Below are positions 42,484 to 55,698 of a stretch of DNA of 64,000 bases, piece after piece. Both the position numbers and the translations under genes were made by a program. Source of the stretch: Ophryocystis elektroscirrha (Eukaryota > Apicomplexa > Conoidasida > Neogregarinorida > Ophryocystidae); contig JAQIFP010000001.1 of assembly GCA_030141585.1 (NCBI GenBank), positions 1 through 64,000 of the forward strand. Reading direction: 5' to 3'. Below the pieces are notes generated by a model. The model saw only the letters and a list, made by a program, of their open reading frames with translations. It was not told the origin of the DNA and did not search any database. Position 1 is the first letter of the stretch; every line of letters starts with the position of its first letter.

Positions 42484-43286
42484 TCAAAATCTGAATCCAT
42501 GAATGCGTTTTAAAAGATTTTTGGAACTATCAAATGAATTTTTAATTGACTCCAAATTTCCAACGTTTTTCATAACACGTTGTGATTGATTGCTTAAATT
42601 ATTCATTATATTAAAACCTTTGATTTGTTCAAGTAATTACTTTTATACCTAATAAATTGATTTTATCAATTATACTTGAGTCAGTCATATTTTCTGATAC
42701 GCAGTGTTCTGATATTTGACAATCAATTTTCTCATTTTTTTGCTCGTTTATATATAATCGATTTGATAGTGTAGTTTCTAAATCATCAAAAATTTTGCTA
42801 TAAGTTGAATAATCCAAAAGAAAAACTCTTACTAATATTTTTCATATTCGTTATAAGCCTTATTAAATTCGTCCGGATCATCAATGCAGAGAACTAATTG
42901 TTCTAAACTTCTTATAATACCTAATTAGTCTCATTCCATACAACCTTTGTACATCTTAATTCAGACATTTCTTTTAATTCACAATTATCGTAATCACTTA
43001 TTTTCAATTTATTTTGTACTTTATTTAAGTGTTCATTAAATTCAATTATGTAAGACTTTATCAACAACCAAGGACGTCCTTGTTTATACTCTAAGTCAAT
43101 ATCACACATTGTTGACTTCTTATAATTACTCACAAAATAATTTTTGTGTAAATAATTTTTGATTTGCCTTAACGACAGATTTTTTATACTATTGGGACAA
43201 CATTTACTGACGAGCTTTAAATAGTAAAATGAGGTAAAAATATACTTGATTTTATCACTTATGTTAGCAAAATCAACGTCGCACAT
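42484..43286 (-). CDS. Small coiled protein, possibly a SNARE
   Basis: Exons run from 43286. The first (42921-43286) reads [20 protein letters not shown] and ends [10 protein letters not shown]. After a 24-nt intron come [20 protein letters not shown] and KAYNEYEKY; then [21 protein letters not shown]; and finally [20 protein letters not shown] with [17 protein letters not shown] and a stop at 42484-42486. The last helix looks like the C-terminal coil of a Golgi/ER SNARE such as Sec20, but no TM follows in this frame. A hydrophobic stretch does occur in the adjacent LSm7 frame just downstream. I would not assign the family firmly. Its start codon abuts that of the uL1 gene. Confidence 0.4.
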
Positions 43287-43916
43287 ATGTCATCCGCCAT
43301 CGAAGAGGTCCTTCAAGGTGCTAAACAGAAGCCGAAAAAATTTCTAGAGACAGTGGAGTTGCAAATAGGATTAAAGGATTATGATCCTCAAAGAGATAAA
43401 CGTTTTGCTGGAAATGTAAGATTACCTTATATGCCACGTCCTCATTTGAAAGTGTGTGTTTTGGGTGATGCAGCACATTGCGAAGAAGCAAAAAATGAAA
43501 ATCTCCCATTCATGGACATTGAAGCACTAAAAAAACTCAATAAACAATCTAAGCTGGTCAAGAACTTAGCAAAACAATATGATGCTTTTATAGCTTCACC
43601 AACCCTCATGTCGCAAATTCCAAAAATACTTGGACCAGGTTTGAACAAGGCGGGCAAATTTCCTGCCATGGTTTCTCACAATGAGAAACTTATTGATAAG
43701 GTCAATGAAGTTAAGTCAACAATAAAATTCCAACTTAAAAAAGTTCTTTGTATGGGAGTAGCTGTTGGAAATGTTTCTATGTCACCCGCTGAATTACAAC
43801 AAAATATTACATTGGCTATCAACTTCTTAGTTTCTTTGCTTAAAAAAACGTGGAATAATATTAGAACACTTCATATTAAAAGCACAATGGGAAAACCTCA
43901 ACGCATCTATGGATGA
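43287..43916 (+). CDS. 60S ribosomal protein uL1 (RPL10A)
   Basis: Intronless 209-residue protein of the large ribosomal subunit L1 stalk. Matches eukaryotic RPL10A throughout: [81 protein letters not shown] and [13 protein letters not shown] at the end. The N-terminus [13 protein letters not shown] is a few residues shorter than the usual MSSKVTRDTLYEAVREVLHG, so a short N-terminal exon may be missed. The ATG lies immediately beside that of the divergent gene at 43286. Confidence 0.96.
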   Translation: MSSAIEEVLQGAKQKPKKFLETVELQIGLKDYDPQRDKRFAGNVRLPYMPRPHLKVCVLGDAAHCEEAKNENLPFMDIEALKKLNKQSKLVKNLAKQYDAFIASPTLMSQIPKILGPGLNKAGKFPAMVSHNEKLIDKVNEVKSTIKFQLKKVLCMGVAVGNVSMSPAELQQNITLAINFLVSLLKKTWNNIRTLHIKSTMGKPQRIYG

Positions 43917-44047
43917 TTGTACCAACTTATTTCGATTGTTTGGAAGACGTTGATTTGCTAAATTTATATATAAACATGATAATTTTTATTTAAAGATGCT
44001 TCTTTTAAAATTTTTCATGATTCTAAATAATAGAACAAATATACAAA

Positions 44048-44868
44048 CTATGATAATAAGCTATTAATAGCTAAAACTTCATTCCAATCGTGAAATCCTA
44101 ACGCAGCCTATTAAATTATAAATCATGAAATTAATACTGTAGCTTCATTTTCAGAAAAACCCATCTGGACTATTTTATCAATCTATTGTTTAATTTAGAG
44201 TTAATTAAAATAACCTTATTTTTTTTTTCATCCTGCTCATTTTTAGCGAAATTAGCCGTCCATTTCCTTTATTAGTTTAAAGTTTTGCATGAACTCACCT
44301 TGCCGTTGCTTCAAACAAGTTTCTGTCAGCCAAATACATATTCGCTACTTCAGCATCTTGTGGATTATCTTAGAGAAATCTTGATTTTTTTACATCAAAA
44401 AAGTTACGAGGTTCTGGTGCAGACAGTAACGCTTGTATGGATAACAAAGCAGTTCTTATAGATAAAGCAGGACTCCACTCAGATTGTAAAACGTCTAGGC
44501 AAATTACTCCAGTTTGACTTGAAATATTAGGATGCCAAATTGGAGTTATGAACACAATCTGCAAAATATAAGAGAGCAGAAAAAGCACCTTTGGTGCTGT
44601 ATATGGATAAGATGGAGGAATGGTAATATCTAAAGTAAATTGTCCACTTTCATAAGGTGAGCCCTTCTAATACAATACATAGCTGTCGTGAAAATATTAC
44701 TGGCCCTGAAAGGTAGCCTTTCCATTTTAAAAGAGTATCGTCTAAAGCACATGCAGCTACTTCAGTATCACTGGAATTTTTTTGAATATCCTCTAGTTCC
44801 TGTGGTTTTGCTTATTATTTTGCGTTATCTACTTTTATTAAACGCCTTCTTTCTCTATTCAAATTCAT
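44048..44868 (-). CDS. Ubiquitin-conjugating enzyme E2, UBE2K-type with UBA
   Basis: E2 enzyme for Lys48-linked ubiquitin. Spliced exons: [66 protein letters not shown] and [46 protein letters not shown]. The active-site ICLD cysteine is present. After PNEPRNFF-like separation it reads [24 protein letters not shown] and ends with a UBA domain ([29 protein letters not shown]), the hallmark of UBE2K/E2-25K. Introns are 22-37 nt. Start at 44868, only 20 bp from the earliest start of the divergent RRP4 gene. Confidence 0.9.
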
Positions 44869-44888
44869 TTATAACAAATCTTCTATTA

Positions 44889-45895
44889 ATGTTCACGGTC
44901 CTGTCCACAAAATTTTTAATTATAGATTTCTCAAGCATCCTCCTAGTAATAAACAATGATATGCATTCCTGGAAGCTGCTTGAGCAATTCAACAGATTTA
45001 TCAGGGTAAAAAAAATATTTTTTTTAGCAAAAATGTAGAGGTTATGGAGTATCAACTGTAAACGGCCGATTCTCGGCTGATTTTCCAGGAAAACGTAGTG
45101 GAGCGGATAAACTTGTATCTCTTATTCCGATTGAAAGCAAACAGTTTGAACTTACTATAATAATTGATTGTTAGATATAATCCATTAATTGCCGATACAG
45201 TGATTGGCAGAGTTGACGAAATATCAAATAACTCTTGTAAATTAAATATAAGAGGAATTCACAGAGCCAGTTTTCTACTAACCTCATTGGATTTACCGAA
45301 TAACGAACAACGAAGACGAAATGTTCAAGATTTGTCTCTATTTAAATCAATTTATGCAGTGAATTCTTTTGTTGCAGTAATACTGATACAGTATTATATA
45401 CATGTCATATAGATGGGAGTTCAAAAATTGCACAAAGATGGTTGCCCAGTCTTGTACAATAAATTATCTAGATCAGGAATTGTAATATATTATATTAATT
45501 AATGTTAAATAGTTGTCTAATGGATGCACTAGCTATGTGAATCCTGCTTGCATTAGTCGAGTTCAAAGTAAAATATTCGCTAATTCTATGGGTACAGTAT
45601 TGGCTTTCGGCTCTAATGGGTTAGTTCGTAAAGTATATAATATTTTCAGGGTAATCTGGACTGGAAAAAGTGAATCAAGTTCAGAAGAATCAGTTAGTTT
45701 TAATAATTCAGTTAAAAAATTTCAGGAAACAAGTTACGAACAAAGATTACAGATATGCAGGTTACACCAATTAATTAAATATTTAGCGTTTCATCACTAT
45801 CAGATCTCTTTAAAGGTAGGGGAGTATTAAGTTACACAACTAATCAGACAATCAATAAATTGTACAAAGTTCTTAAGAAACAGGACAAATTGTAA
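44889..45895 (+). CDS. RNA exosome subunit RRP4
   Basis: RRP4/EXOSC2 is an S1/KH cap subunit of the RNA exosome, active in nucleus and cytoplasm. Motifs: CRGYGVSTVNGRFSADFPGK (compare RGHGTYxxxxxLIASVAG), LIADTVIGRVDEISNNSCKLNI then SFLLTSLDLPNNEQRRRNVQDLSLF (compare SVLLLSSMNLPGGELRRRSAED), GMSNG-region LSNGCTSYVN, MGTVLAFGSNGLVIWTGK (compare GASVILGNNGFIWI), then RLQICRLHQLIKYLAFHH and TINKLYKVLKKQDKL. Introns of 22-35 nt separate exons. The start is uncertain (44889 or 44961). Stop at 45893-45895. Confidence 0.8.
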
Positions 45896-46065
45896 GAAAC
45901 AAAATAAAGCGTTATAGTGCAAATTGTTCAGACATATTTTGCGTTTAAAACTTGACTATCCTAAGTTTGATGCCTTTGAGATGTACAAAAAATAATTACA
46001 TAATAACATTTATTTGTAAATAGTTGATTTCTTGAAATTATAATTTTGAAAGGTTCAATGAATAA

Positions 46066-47334
<1,269 letters not shown>

Positions 47335-47424
47335 CTAATATGTTTTTAAGTACTTTTATAAGTTTCTCTAAAAAATGTTCCTGTTTTACATATTCTAACC
47401 TGCACGTTACGTAAAAAATTTGTT

Positions 47425-50400
47425 ATGACTACTCCATCAAAATTCTGGGATGCAGATGATGTATCTGTCAGCGAAGCTTCTGAAAGTGAAAGCAGTACTG
47501 ACTCTAAGAACGTATCAAAAACAGAGGTAAATTATTGAAACACAATAAAACTATTCTATAATAGAATAAGTTAAATTTAACGACAAATCGATGGGCGAAT
47601 TTGGAAGACAGTAGCAGTGATGAAGAAGAGAAGCGCGTTGTCAGATCAGCAAAAGAGAAGCAATGGAATCAAATACGACTGACTATCAAATCGATGAACA
47701 ATTACAAGAACATCGATGATTTTTCACAATTAAATATCAGTAAGATCAATCGAATTTTCAATTTGAGAAAGGTCTTGACAACTTAATAAAAAGCGTGAGA
47801 AAGCTTAACAGTTTGAGTGATAAGGAAGACTGTCCTAAGTTTTTAATTCAGACTTTAGCCGGTTTTGAGGTAAGCATTGCTTATTGTTTGTAATATTTGC
47901 CTCAGGATTATGTCACAGAAAAAAGTGCAAATAAAGAAGAATTAAAAAAGCTATCTAAAACAAAAAGCATCAATTTTCACACTTTTAAGTCAAAATTAAG
48001 GAAATACTTGGACGAATTTAGACATTTGATTGATGAATTTCGCACAAATCCGAATTCTTTTAACAATGTTTTCTCAGAAATGTCAGATAGCTCTGCTTCG
48101 GATACTCAGTCTGAAGATTCTTCTCAATTCAACTCTGATTCAGAAAGTTCTGAAGCTTCAAGTTTATCTCGCAGTCACGATGAATCAGAATCAAAGTCAT
48201 CGTTTGAATCTGATGCTGAGAGTTTATCAGAAGTAACTTTTTTTAAATAATATATTAAATGCAGTCATCGAATTGGAGTAACGAATCAGTGCAAAAAAAA
48301 GATGCAAAAATTAGCATCAGTGCAGATACTGGAAATGAAAGAGGCATGAAAGTTTGGGGCAAAAAACCAGAGTCTAAAAGCGACGTAAAATCTGCCATTA
48401 AGGAAAAAAAAAAACCCATATCAAAGCCAAAACAAAAGCCATTTGTGACATTAGAAACTAGCTTGCAGCACCCTAAAGCAAAAGGAGTTGCTTCTATATT
48501 TGCTCCTGATGAGAAAATAGATGCAAAACTAATAAGCAAAAAGCTTCAAGAGCTTAATTTAATGAGAAAAAAAAAAGGATTTGATTATCTAGAGCAAATT
48601 CGTTATTTCCAGGAAATAGCTAATGCATCTTTGTCAGTTTCCCCACAATCATATATTGAAGTTTTAAATTATCTTATTGGCGCTTATTTTGATGCAAATC
48701 CAGGTAATTTGTTTTGAATGCATCACAGTTTTAATTCAGGTTTATTTGCTTCTCTAAACTCTCAGCAATGGAATCAAATATACAATAATATTAATGCTGC
48801 TATAGAAACTCTCAGTAAATATGAAGACACATATTTTCCTTTGCTAACGGTTGAAGACGATATTGCTACAGCGCAAGCATCGGAAGCTGACACAACCCGT
48901 TCATTGAATGCTTCACATAAAGGTCAAATGCCAGATCTAACTAGTCAATCTAATGTTAATCAAGAAAGTCTGAAATCCAACACAGCTTTGGTTTTAACAA
49001 ATTACGTAGAAAGATTAGACAATGAATTATACAAAGCATTACAATTAGCCGATTTACACTCAAACGTTTGTAACGTATACTAAATTTCATGTGACATGTT
49101 AGGAATATAGAATAAGATTGAACCAGGTTGTGGATATGTTAGTTATATTATGGAAAAGTTATAGTTATCTTAAAACTATAAATCAGCTGAATTTTGCAAA
49201 AATGATAAGCTTACAAATCCTTCATCATATGTACTATAGGTACAAAACATATCAAATTAAAATTTTGTGATAGAAATGAGAAGATTGGAATGTGTATGTG
49301 GGACATGGTTAAGCAAAAATTAGAAAAGCAACATTATAACATACTGGGTGAAGATAATTTGACATCAAAATACATTATAAAGACATTAGTTAGAGAAATA
49401 ATTGGTGATAACACAGACATGAAGTCAAAAATTCTTGCAATATTATATTATGCGTACTTCCTAAGTTTAGATGGAGATTTCTATCAAGCTAAAGACTTGT
49501 TGCAAACGTCAAATATTCACGATTTAGCTATGCAGTGTAATATTTCAACTCAAATATTATACAATCGAAATCTTGTACAATTAGGATTAGCTGCATTTTC
49601 ACTTGGATTAACCCATGAAGCTTATTCTTACTTAACTGAAATTTGCAACATGGGAAAATATAAAGAACTTTTAGCTCAAGGTCTGTCAAATCCTAAAGGC
49701 CTTGAAAAATCTTCTGGTCAAGATCGTATCGAGAAACAGCGATTGTTACCCTATCATATGCATATTGCATCAGAATTAGTTGAAACCGTTTACAACGTGT
49801 ACGTTAATTGTTCAAATCTATTTTTGTGTTTACAGATGCGCCATGTTGATTGAAGTCCCTTATATGGTTCAAAATTCGATAGAATCAAATAGAAAACCAT
49901 TAACTAGGAGTTTTAGGCGTCAATTAGAGCTATACGATAGACAAGTTTTTAATGGGCCACCTGAAACTTCCAGAGAAACAGTTCTTGTTGCTGCAAAAGC
50001 TCTCCAAACAGGTGATTGGAAGTATTGCTGTGAAGTCCTAAATTCATTAAAAATATGGAGCTCATTTAAAAATCCAGAAAGTGTTCGTCAAACTATAATG
50101 ATGAAAGTGCAAGAAGAAGCTCTTAGAACGTATATTTTCCGTTATGTCGTGTTTTATGATGCATTTGACGTTGATCAATTAGCTTCAGTGTTTAAATTAC
50201 CTTTAGATATTACACACTCCATTATTAGCAAAGTAACACTATGCTTCATACTATTTTTTATGCAGTTACTTATTCAAAAAAAACTTGACGGTAGTTGGGA
50301 TGGTGCAGCAAAATGCGTTTTACTCAAGAGAGTAGATAGAAGTATAATACAGGTAACAATTATTTTTTATTTAGAAATCTATTTCAGACATATGCTCTTC

Positions 50401-50717
50401 AATTAGCTGAAAAAATTAACACTTCCCTTGATCAAAATGAATTTTTACTAGCAGATAAAAATTCTAAGTAAGCTAAATTTATTACGCACTAAACTAACAG
50501 ATTTTTATTAACTCAAAACTTTCAAAAAGATGACAGATTCAAGAAATTAGACGAAAAATGGACAGATCGTCGTGTAAATTTTTATAATAAAAATGATTGG
50601 AATGACAATCGTCCGAGATGGGACAATGGTAATCCTTTAGACGGCAGAAGAATTAAGTTTACTCGTTTCGCAGTCACTACTTTTGAAAAAAATGAGCAAC
50701 GGAGATCCAAAAGATAA
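47425..50717 (+). CDS. Translation initiation factor eIF3 subunit C
   Basis: eIF3c is a core PCI-domain scaffold of eIF3 on the 40S ribosome. The start exon reads MTTPSKFWDADDVSVSEASES; further exons give NLEDSSSDEEEKRVVRSAKEKQWNQI, LRKYLDEFRHLIDEFRTNPNSF, a long Ser/Asp/Glu low-complexity region (48090-48240), and LDPKxKxDAKLISKKLQELNLMRKKKG-like sequence. The C-terminal half has QILYNRNLVQLGLAAFSLGL, PFHMHIASELVE-like LPYHMHIASELVE, SFRRQLELYDRQVFNGPPETSRE, KALQTGDWKYCCEVL and VQEEALRTYIFRYVVFYDAFD. A 36-nt intron (48704-48739) contains an in-frame TGA. The stop is 50715-50717. Several small exons were joined by eye. Confidence 0.92.
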
Positions 50718-50789
50718 TAGGTTTTATTTTTTTGGTTTTACAATTGATAAATTATACTAACACTATTCACATTATCGGACCTGTGACTA

Positions 50790-51059
50790 ATGCTAATTTA
50801 CGTGAAAGCTTTGAGTGGAATGAAAAAAAAATATGAAGTAGAGCTGACACATACAGTAAAAAGTTTGAAGAAACAATTAGAAGTAAGTAAAAGTTTTTTC
50901 ATTTGAAATTTAAAGGCAACTGAGGGAATATCAGTTTCTCAAATTCGTTTAATTTTTGGTGGGAAACAGATGCAGGATGATTTTCAATTAAAAGATTATG
51001 GTGTAGGAGCAGGCACAACGATCCACATAGTTCTACAGCTTAGAGGAGGTGCTTGCTAG
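50790..51059 (+). CDS. Ubiquitin-like protein NEDD8
   Basis: Two exons joined by a 33-nt intron: MLIYVKALSGMKKKYEVELTHTVKSLKKQLE and ATEGISVSQIRLIFGGKQMQDDFQLKDYGVGAGTTIHIVLQLRGGAC. The LRGG tail and QIRLIFGGKQMxDxxxxxDYxxxxGxxxHxVLxLRGG match NEDD8 (MLIKVKTLTGKEIEIDI... LRGGGG). A two-residue extension (AC) follows the GG, so maturation by a protease such as UCHL3/NEDP1 would be needed. NEDD8 is attached to cullins. The convergent URM1 gene ends 28 bp away. Confidence 0.88.
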
Positions 51060-51087
51060 TTATTTTCCATTTCAGTTGCATCGGTTT

Positions 51088-51406
51088 TTAACCGCCATGT
51101 AAAGTTGATAATATAGATATACTATCCCCATCTGATAAATTTGCACTGCCCTCACCGTAGACACTCCAATCGCAATTATTTATCAATAACATGATTCCAG
51201 GTTTAAGTTTTTGATAATCTATAAAAAATACTGAAGGATACTCAGTTACCGTCTAAAATTTCCTTAGCATCAGGAATTATTTCAACTAATTTTTTAATTA
51301 CTTCACCACATGTTATTTCAGATTCATTTATGTCAACAATAACTTCTGATTTGTTAAAATTCCACTTATTTGAAAGATCTTCGGAAAAATCAACTGATAT
51401 TTTCAT
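51088..51406 (-). CDS. Ubiquitin-related modifier URM1
   Basis: URM1 is the sulfur carrier for thiolation of wobble uridine in tRNA and also a protein modifier. Exon 1 reads MKISVDFSEDLSNKWNFN then VDINESEITCGEVIKKLVEIIPDAKEIL; after a short intron it continues DYQKLKPGIMLLINNCDWSVYGEGSANLSDGDSISILSTLHGG and stops. The VLINDxDWELxGxxxxxLxDxDxVxFISTLHGG block and the terminal GG exactly match the family. Human URM1 ends ISTLHGG. Size, about 95 residues, is right. Confidence 0.9.
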
Positions 51407-51480
51407 TAGGACAGACCACAGTTTTTAACTGTTACTTCATATTTTATAACTTTTTATTAATAGTTCTTAATTTATGTTGC

Positions 51481-53900
51481 TTAAAATTTATCAAAATAAT
51501 TATTTAACATAATCTTATTCTTTTCACTAGATGTCCATTTCAGCACATCAAGTTCTATATATGTATCAATAGTTTCTAACAATGATTGTTTGCTAAAGCC
51601 GTTTTGGGAAGATATTTGTTCAAGATCCCTCAAAGATATAGCCTGTTCTGGATTAAAAGAATCTTTTATAAAATAGTTTTTAATCATTTGTATTATGTCG
51701 CTTTGAACACTTGATTTCGATTTTTTGGATGGTTTTGTCTTCTCTCTTTTGAGAGAACTCTGACTTTCTTCAACGAGCTTTAAAGCTTCCTCAAAGTCAC
51801 CAGGACCAACAACATTCGAAAATCTTAATTTCGCAAGAGCTTGGCTTAGACGTATAACAGCAAATAATGTTCTAGGCGTGGAAAAATTACTGAGGCGATT
51901 CACTAAAGCTTTGCTTTTTTCTCTTTGCCGGAGATCTACGTAATATTCAACGATTTCATGGATTAAAAACCTATTATTACAATAATGAAACCAAATTAAA
52001 TCAAATTACTCTGGTAATTTTGGAACATAATCCTGTGCTTTTAATATATAGTTTTGCAAGTCTTCATGAGTTATTTCTGGTCCTGGCAGTTTTTCAGAGT
52101 CTAAGTTGCATTTTGTCTCTGAGTAAGACTTGTGAGAAGATAATACGTGCTTAGCCAATACAATGTCATTATTATAATCTACATTGTCTAAAAGCAAATA
52201 TATTATATCAAAACGAGACAACAAGGCTGCTGGAAGATTAATATTCTGCATAATGGATTTTTTAACATCATAACGACCATATTGAGGGTTTGCAGCAGCT
52301 AAAATAGATGTTCGTGCATTAAGAGTAGTAGTTAGGCCCATCTTTGATATTGAAACAGTTTGCTGTTCCATCACTTCATGAATAGAAGTTCTATCGTTTT
52401 CGTCCATTTTATCAAACTCGTCGATGCAACATATTCCTTTATCTGAAAGAACAATGGCTCCTCCTTCAATCGTGCTATCGCCGGTTATGGAATCTCTCAT
52501 AACAGAAGCTGTAAGCCCTACCCCGCTGCATCCCTTTCCTATAGTTGATTGGGAAAATCAATAAATTTATTTACCTGTAGTATAATAAGCACGGTTAGCA
52601 ACTTGACATACTTGTTTCAAAAGTTGGCTTTTAGCTAGACCGGGATCTCCCATTATCAAAACATGAATATTTCCTCTAAGACGGACACCATCCGGCAGCA
52701 CGTTGGTATATCCTCCAACAAGTTGGAGAAGCAAAATTTTTTTTAAGGGTTCCAGTCCATATATATTCGGGGCAATATAATAAGCAAGTTTGTCATAAAA
52801 AGCAGGATCATTTTCAAGAGAATTCAGTTTGGATTGACTTTCATCATAAATTTTTGGAGAATGAGAAATTGAATTGTAAACAGTAGTTCCTTTAATTGTA
52901 AAACTTGTTGCAAGGAAGTCTAGTTTTTTATAAATTTTAAAGGCATCAGAGGAAATCACGGGTATGACAATGCCTGATAAACCAATGGAAAGCCCTGGAA
53001 CTAAAGAATTAGTGAGATTCCCTTCCAATAAAACTGTTAATGTTTTTGGCATTAAACCAGAAGGAACTTTGCTGGATATTTCTTGGATATGTACTTCTTG
53101 GTATTGAGTAAATTTAGACTCTGCAACAATCATTCTGAGCTTTCCTTTATGTGGAGAAAATTTGCATGTGTATGAATCACAATCAATTAATGGCGTAAAC
53201 TCTCCTGATATAAATCTCTGATGAACGATAGCAGAGCACTGGGAGCAAGAATAAACAGCCACTAATATTCTCGGTTTTACAGGAAACACTTTGAGCACTA
53301 TACCTTCCACAGAAACGAGTTTACCTATATGTGATGCACGTACTTCACGTATAGATAATTCATTTTCTGAGTCAACATTTTTGAGATTTAAATCACTAAA
53401 AACTGCATAAATTGAATTTTAACATTACTAATTAAATTCTGATATAGGCTTATAAGTTGTTTGGGATTCATTTTTTGTAGAGTATAATTTGCTTAATACA
53501 TTGTTTGAGGCACGAACTAATGTATGCAAATAACGTATTGCATTTAATTTTATAAATTTCACGACGTCAGCATGTTTACTTGTTTGATTCGTATTCTTAG
53601 ATTTTATATACTGAAACAATGCAAAATCCAAGATATACTTACATCAGATAAATCATCCAATTCAATTAGCAATACATTTGAAGACCCTTCCAATATTGAT
53701 TGCTGAAATCAATATTTTAGCAATAAGATTATTACCAGTTTATTGAGATACTTTTTTTTTTCATAAGAATCCGAATTATCAGTTACAACGTACTCTGTTA
53801 AAAAATCTTCTAAAACTAATTGGTGCTCTTTAAAAACTTCATAATAAGCGACAATATTAGACGCAATATTCCCGCTTATTAATGTACCATTTTTGTACAT
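51481..53900 (-). CDS. DNA replication licensing factor MCM7
   Basis: Subunit of the MCM2-7 replicative helicase. Exons: 53900 start ([20 protein letters not shown]), then the N-terminal zinc ribbon [17 protein letters not shown]...DCDSYTC, the OB fold ([15 protein letters not shown]), and the AAA+ core: Walker [12 protein letters not shown], then YTTGKG, Walker [55 protein letters not shown] and the arginine finger [15 protein letters not shown]. The [13 protein letters not shown]...LSRFD block with the IDEFDKM variant fits MCM7. The C-terminal winged helix ends the chain at 51481 with [19 protein letters not shown]. The gap at about 52501-52566 holds a 60-nt intron; other introns are near 51904-52005, 53311-53427 and 53632-53708. 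Confidence 0.9.
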
Positions 53901-53958
53901 AACAAATTGTATAAAAAAAACTGTTCCTTTAATATACTTAAAAATAAATACTATTTAA

Positions 53959-55610
53959 CTACAGATTGTTCTTATTTCTACTCTTAACAACTGAGCCATT
54001 GAAACTTGAAAACTGCTCTGGGTTGAATTTAAGTTTTTTTTTTATTTGATTGGCTGCCTGGTAAAAGATATTTGAAGCAATTTATTCTTACTTGTATCAA
54101 TTGAGATACTTTTATTGATAATAAAACGAAAATAGCTAGATTTGTTTGCAAAGAACTGAACAAACAAATTCATATTTTTTTTTTTTTACCTGAAAGCTTC
54201 AATTACTTGTAGATCATTGTGATAACAAGTTGTATGAAAACAATTTAGCAGACTTGCTAATTTTTCTAAATCGTTTTGAGTCTTGCTGTCATATTTTTTC
54301 AAATTAGAGTTATTTTTCTAGAAAAGCAGTACAATCAAAAGAAAATTTTAAATTAATGTAAAAGATGGTTATGCATAATAAAAAAGATATGACTTAAGTA
54401 ATTTTAACTAAATACTTACTTTAAGATGACATATGTCGAGTAAAATATGAGAAGCAAGAAAAACTCCAGCTTGTTTAGTGTCAAACTTATGTAAGTAGAA
54501 AAACTACATTTAATATATCCTATGTAATTATCTTACATCATCAATAGTGAATATATTATGTTTTGCATGTGTTATAAATTCAAAATAATGATCCTTGCGA
54601 TCATCATCGACTATTTTATGGAATAAACTTTGTAGCTTATTTTTATATGCGATATAACGATTTTCTTCATCAGTTAATAAAACTTTATATATTTTTCGCA
54701 ATGATTAATAACATACTTTCTTGAGGATTTTTTATTAGTTCGTATTGATCTTCTGGTATTGTAGATTTCCTGCTAACTTCATATTCTTGCAATTTTTTTG
54801 ATAATAAATTATACCTACGAAAAATAAGGAAAAAGAAAAATAATCATACCGAGCTTCTAGCTCATTTATTGTTCTAGGGTTTTTTTGTGCAACTTGCTGG
54901 TATAAAATTTTATAGTAAAAATGCTTATTATTATCATCAAAATAAGATTTACTCGTTGATAAGTCAAACTCATCTGCCGCCGCAGATTCAGAAATCAACT
55001 TGGATAACTCCTCTAAAGGGGCGTAACGATCGTGAATAATCAAAAATTTCAAATCATATTTTGAACACAATTTCAATAAATAATCTGTTTCCCATTGAGT
55101 CCATTCTATATTGTGTTTCTTAAGAAAATACCGTTCATTAATTTAAATATATACCATTACTAATTTTTGATATTGCTGATACAATAAACTTTGATTATCT
55201 TGACAATTATTAAGAAAGTTTAGTAATTTCGATGAATGGTCAATATTTATCCTATCTACAGAGATTGAGTTTCCATCTGATTATATAGAAGCCATTTACA
55301 TATACCAGAATTTAAATTAGAAAAAGATTTGGGTACCCATTGGTTTAGGAATGAATTATCATCTTCTTTGGACTCAGATCCTTTCCAAACCCATCTAGTT
55401 TTGTTTTTATTTGTAACTGGATATGACTATATTCTTATGTATGGATTTGAAACTTACGAAAATGGAGTTTTTAGGACTAGTATGTTTCAAATTTGTTTGA
55501 AATTTTGGTTTACTATTCAAAATTTTAGTATTATTTGATGTTAAAAACGTATTTTCTACACCCAGAGCTTTAGCTATAGTAGAAACTTCAATTTTTTTAT
55601 AACTATGCAT
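53959..55610 (-). CDS. SWC4/DMAP1-type SANT protein
   Basis: DMAP1/SWC4 is a subunit of the SWR1 and NuA4/TIP60 chromatin complexes. The N-terminal exon (55610) begins MHSYKKIEVSTIAKALGV; the next reads SYPVTNKNKTRWVWKGSESKEDDN and LNQWVPKSF. The SANT-like core reads NIEWTQWETDYLLKLCSKYDLKFLIIHDRYA and later NPRTINELEARYYKLLSKKLQEYE, the family's EExYLFDLCxxFDLRFVVIHDRY and RTVEDLKERYY. The exon in between carries an insertion (LSKLISESAAADEFD...). The chain ends PEQFSSFNGSVVKSRNKNNL at 53959. MCM7 starts 58 bp downstream on the same strand. Confidence 0.78.
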
Positions 55611-55698
55611 ATTTTCATTTGAGAAGGGGTGTAGTGTACCTGAATAAGTCTTTTATATTGAAAAATAATTTTTTTTTTCAAAATACTTATAAAAACAA

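Noticed and set aside
44688..45038. Plus-strand 116-codon frame at the UBE2K/RRP4 junction
   Set aside because: Its first half is the opposite strand of UBE2K exons; only the end (after about 44889) is part of RRP4.
47601..49083. Several separate small ORFs as independent genes
   Set aside because: All are exons of one eIF3c gene, joined by short introns and matching the family in order.
55329..55538. Plus-strand 69-codon frame
   Set aside because: It is opposite the first exons of the SWC4/DMAP1-like gene, which has real similarity.
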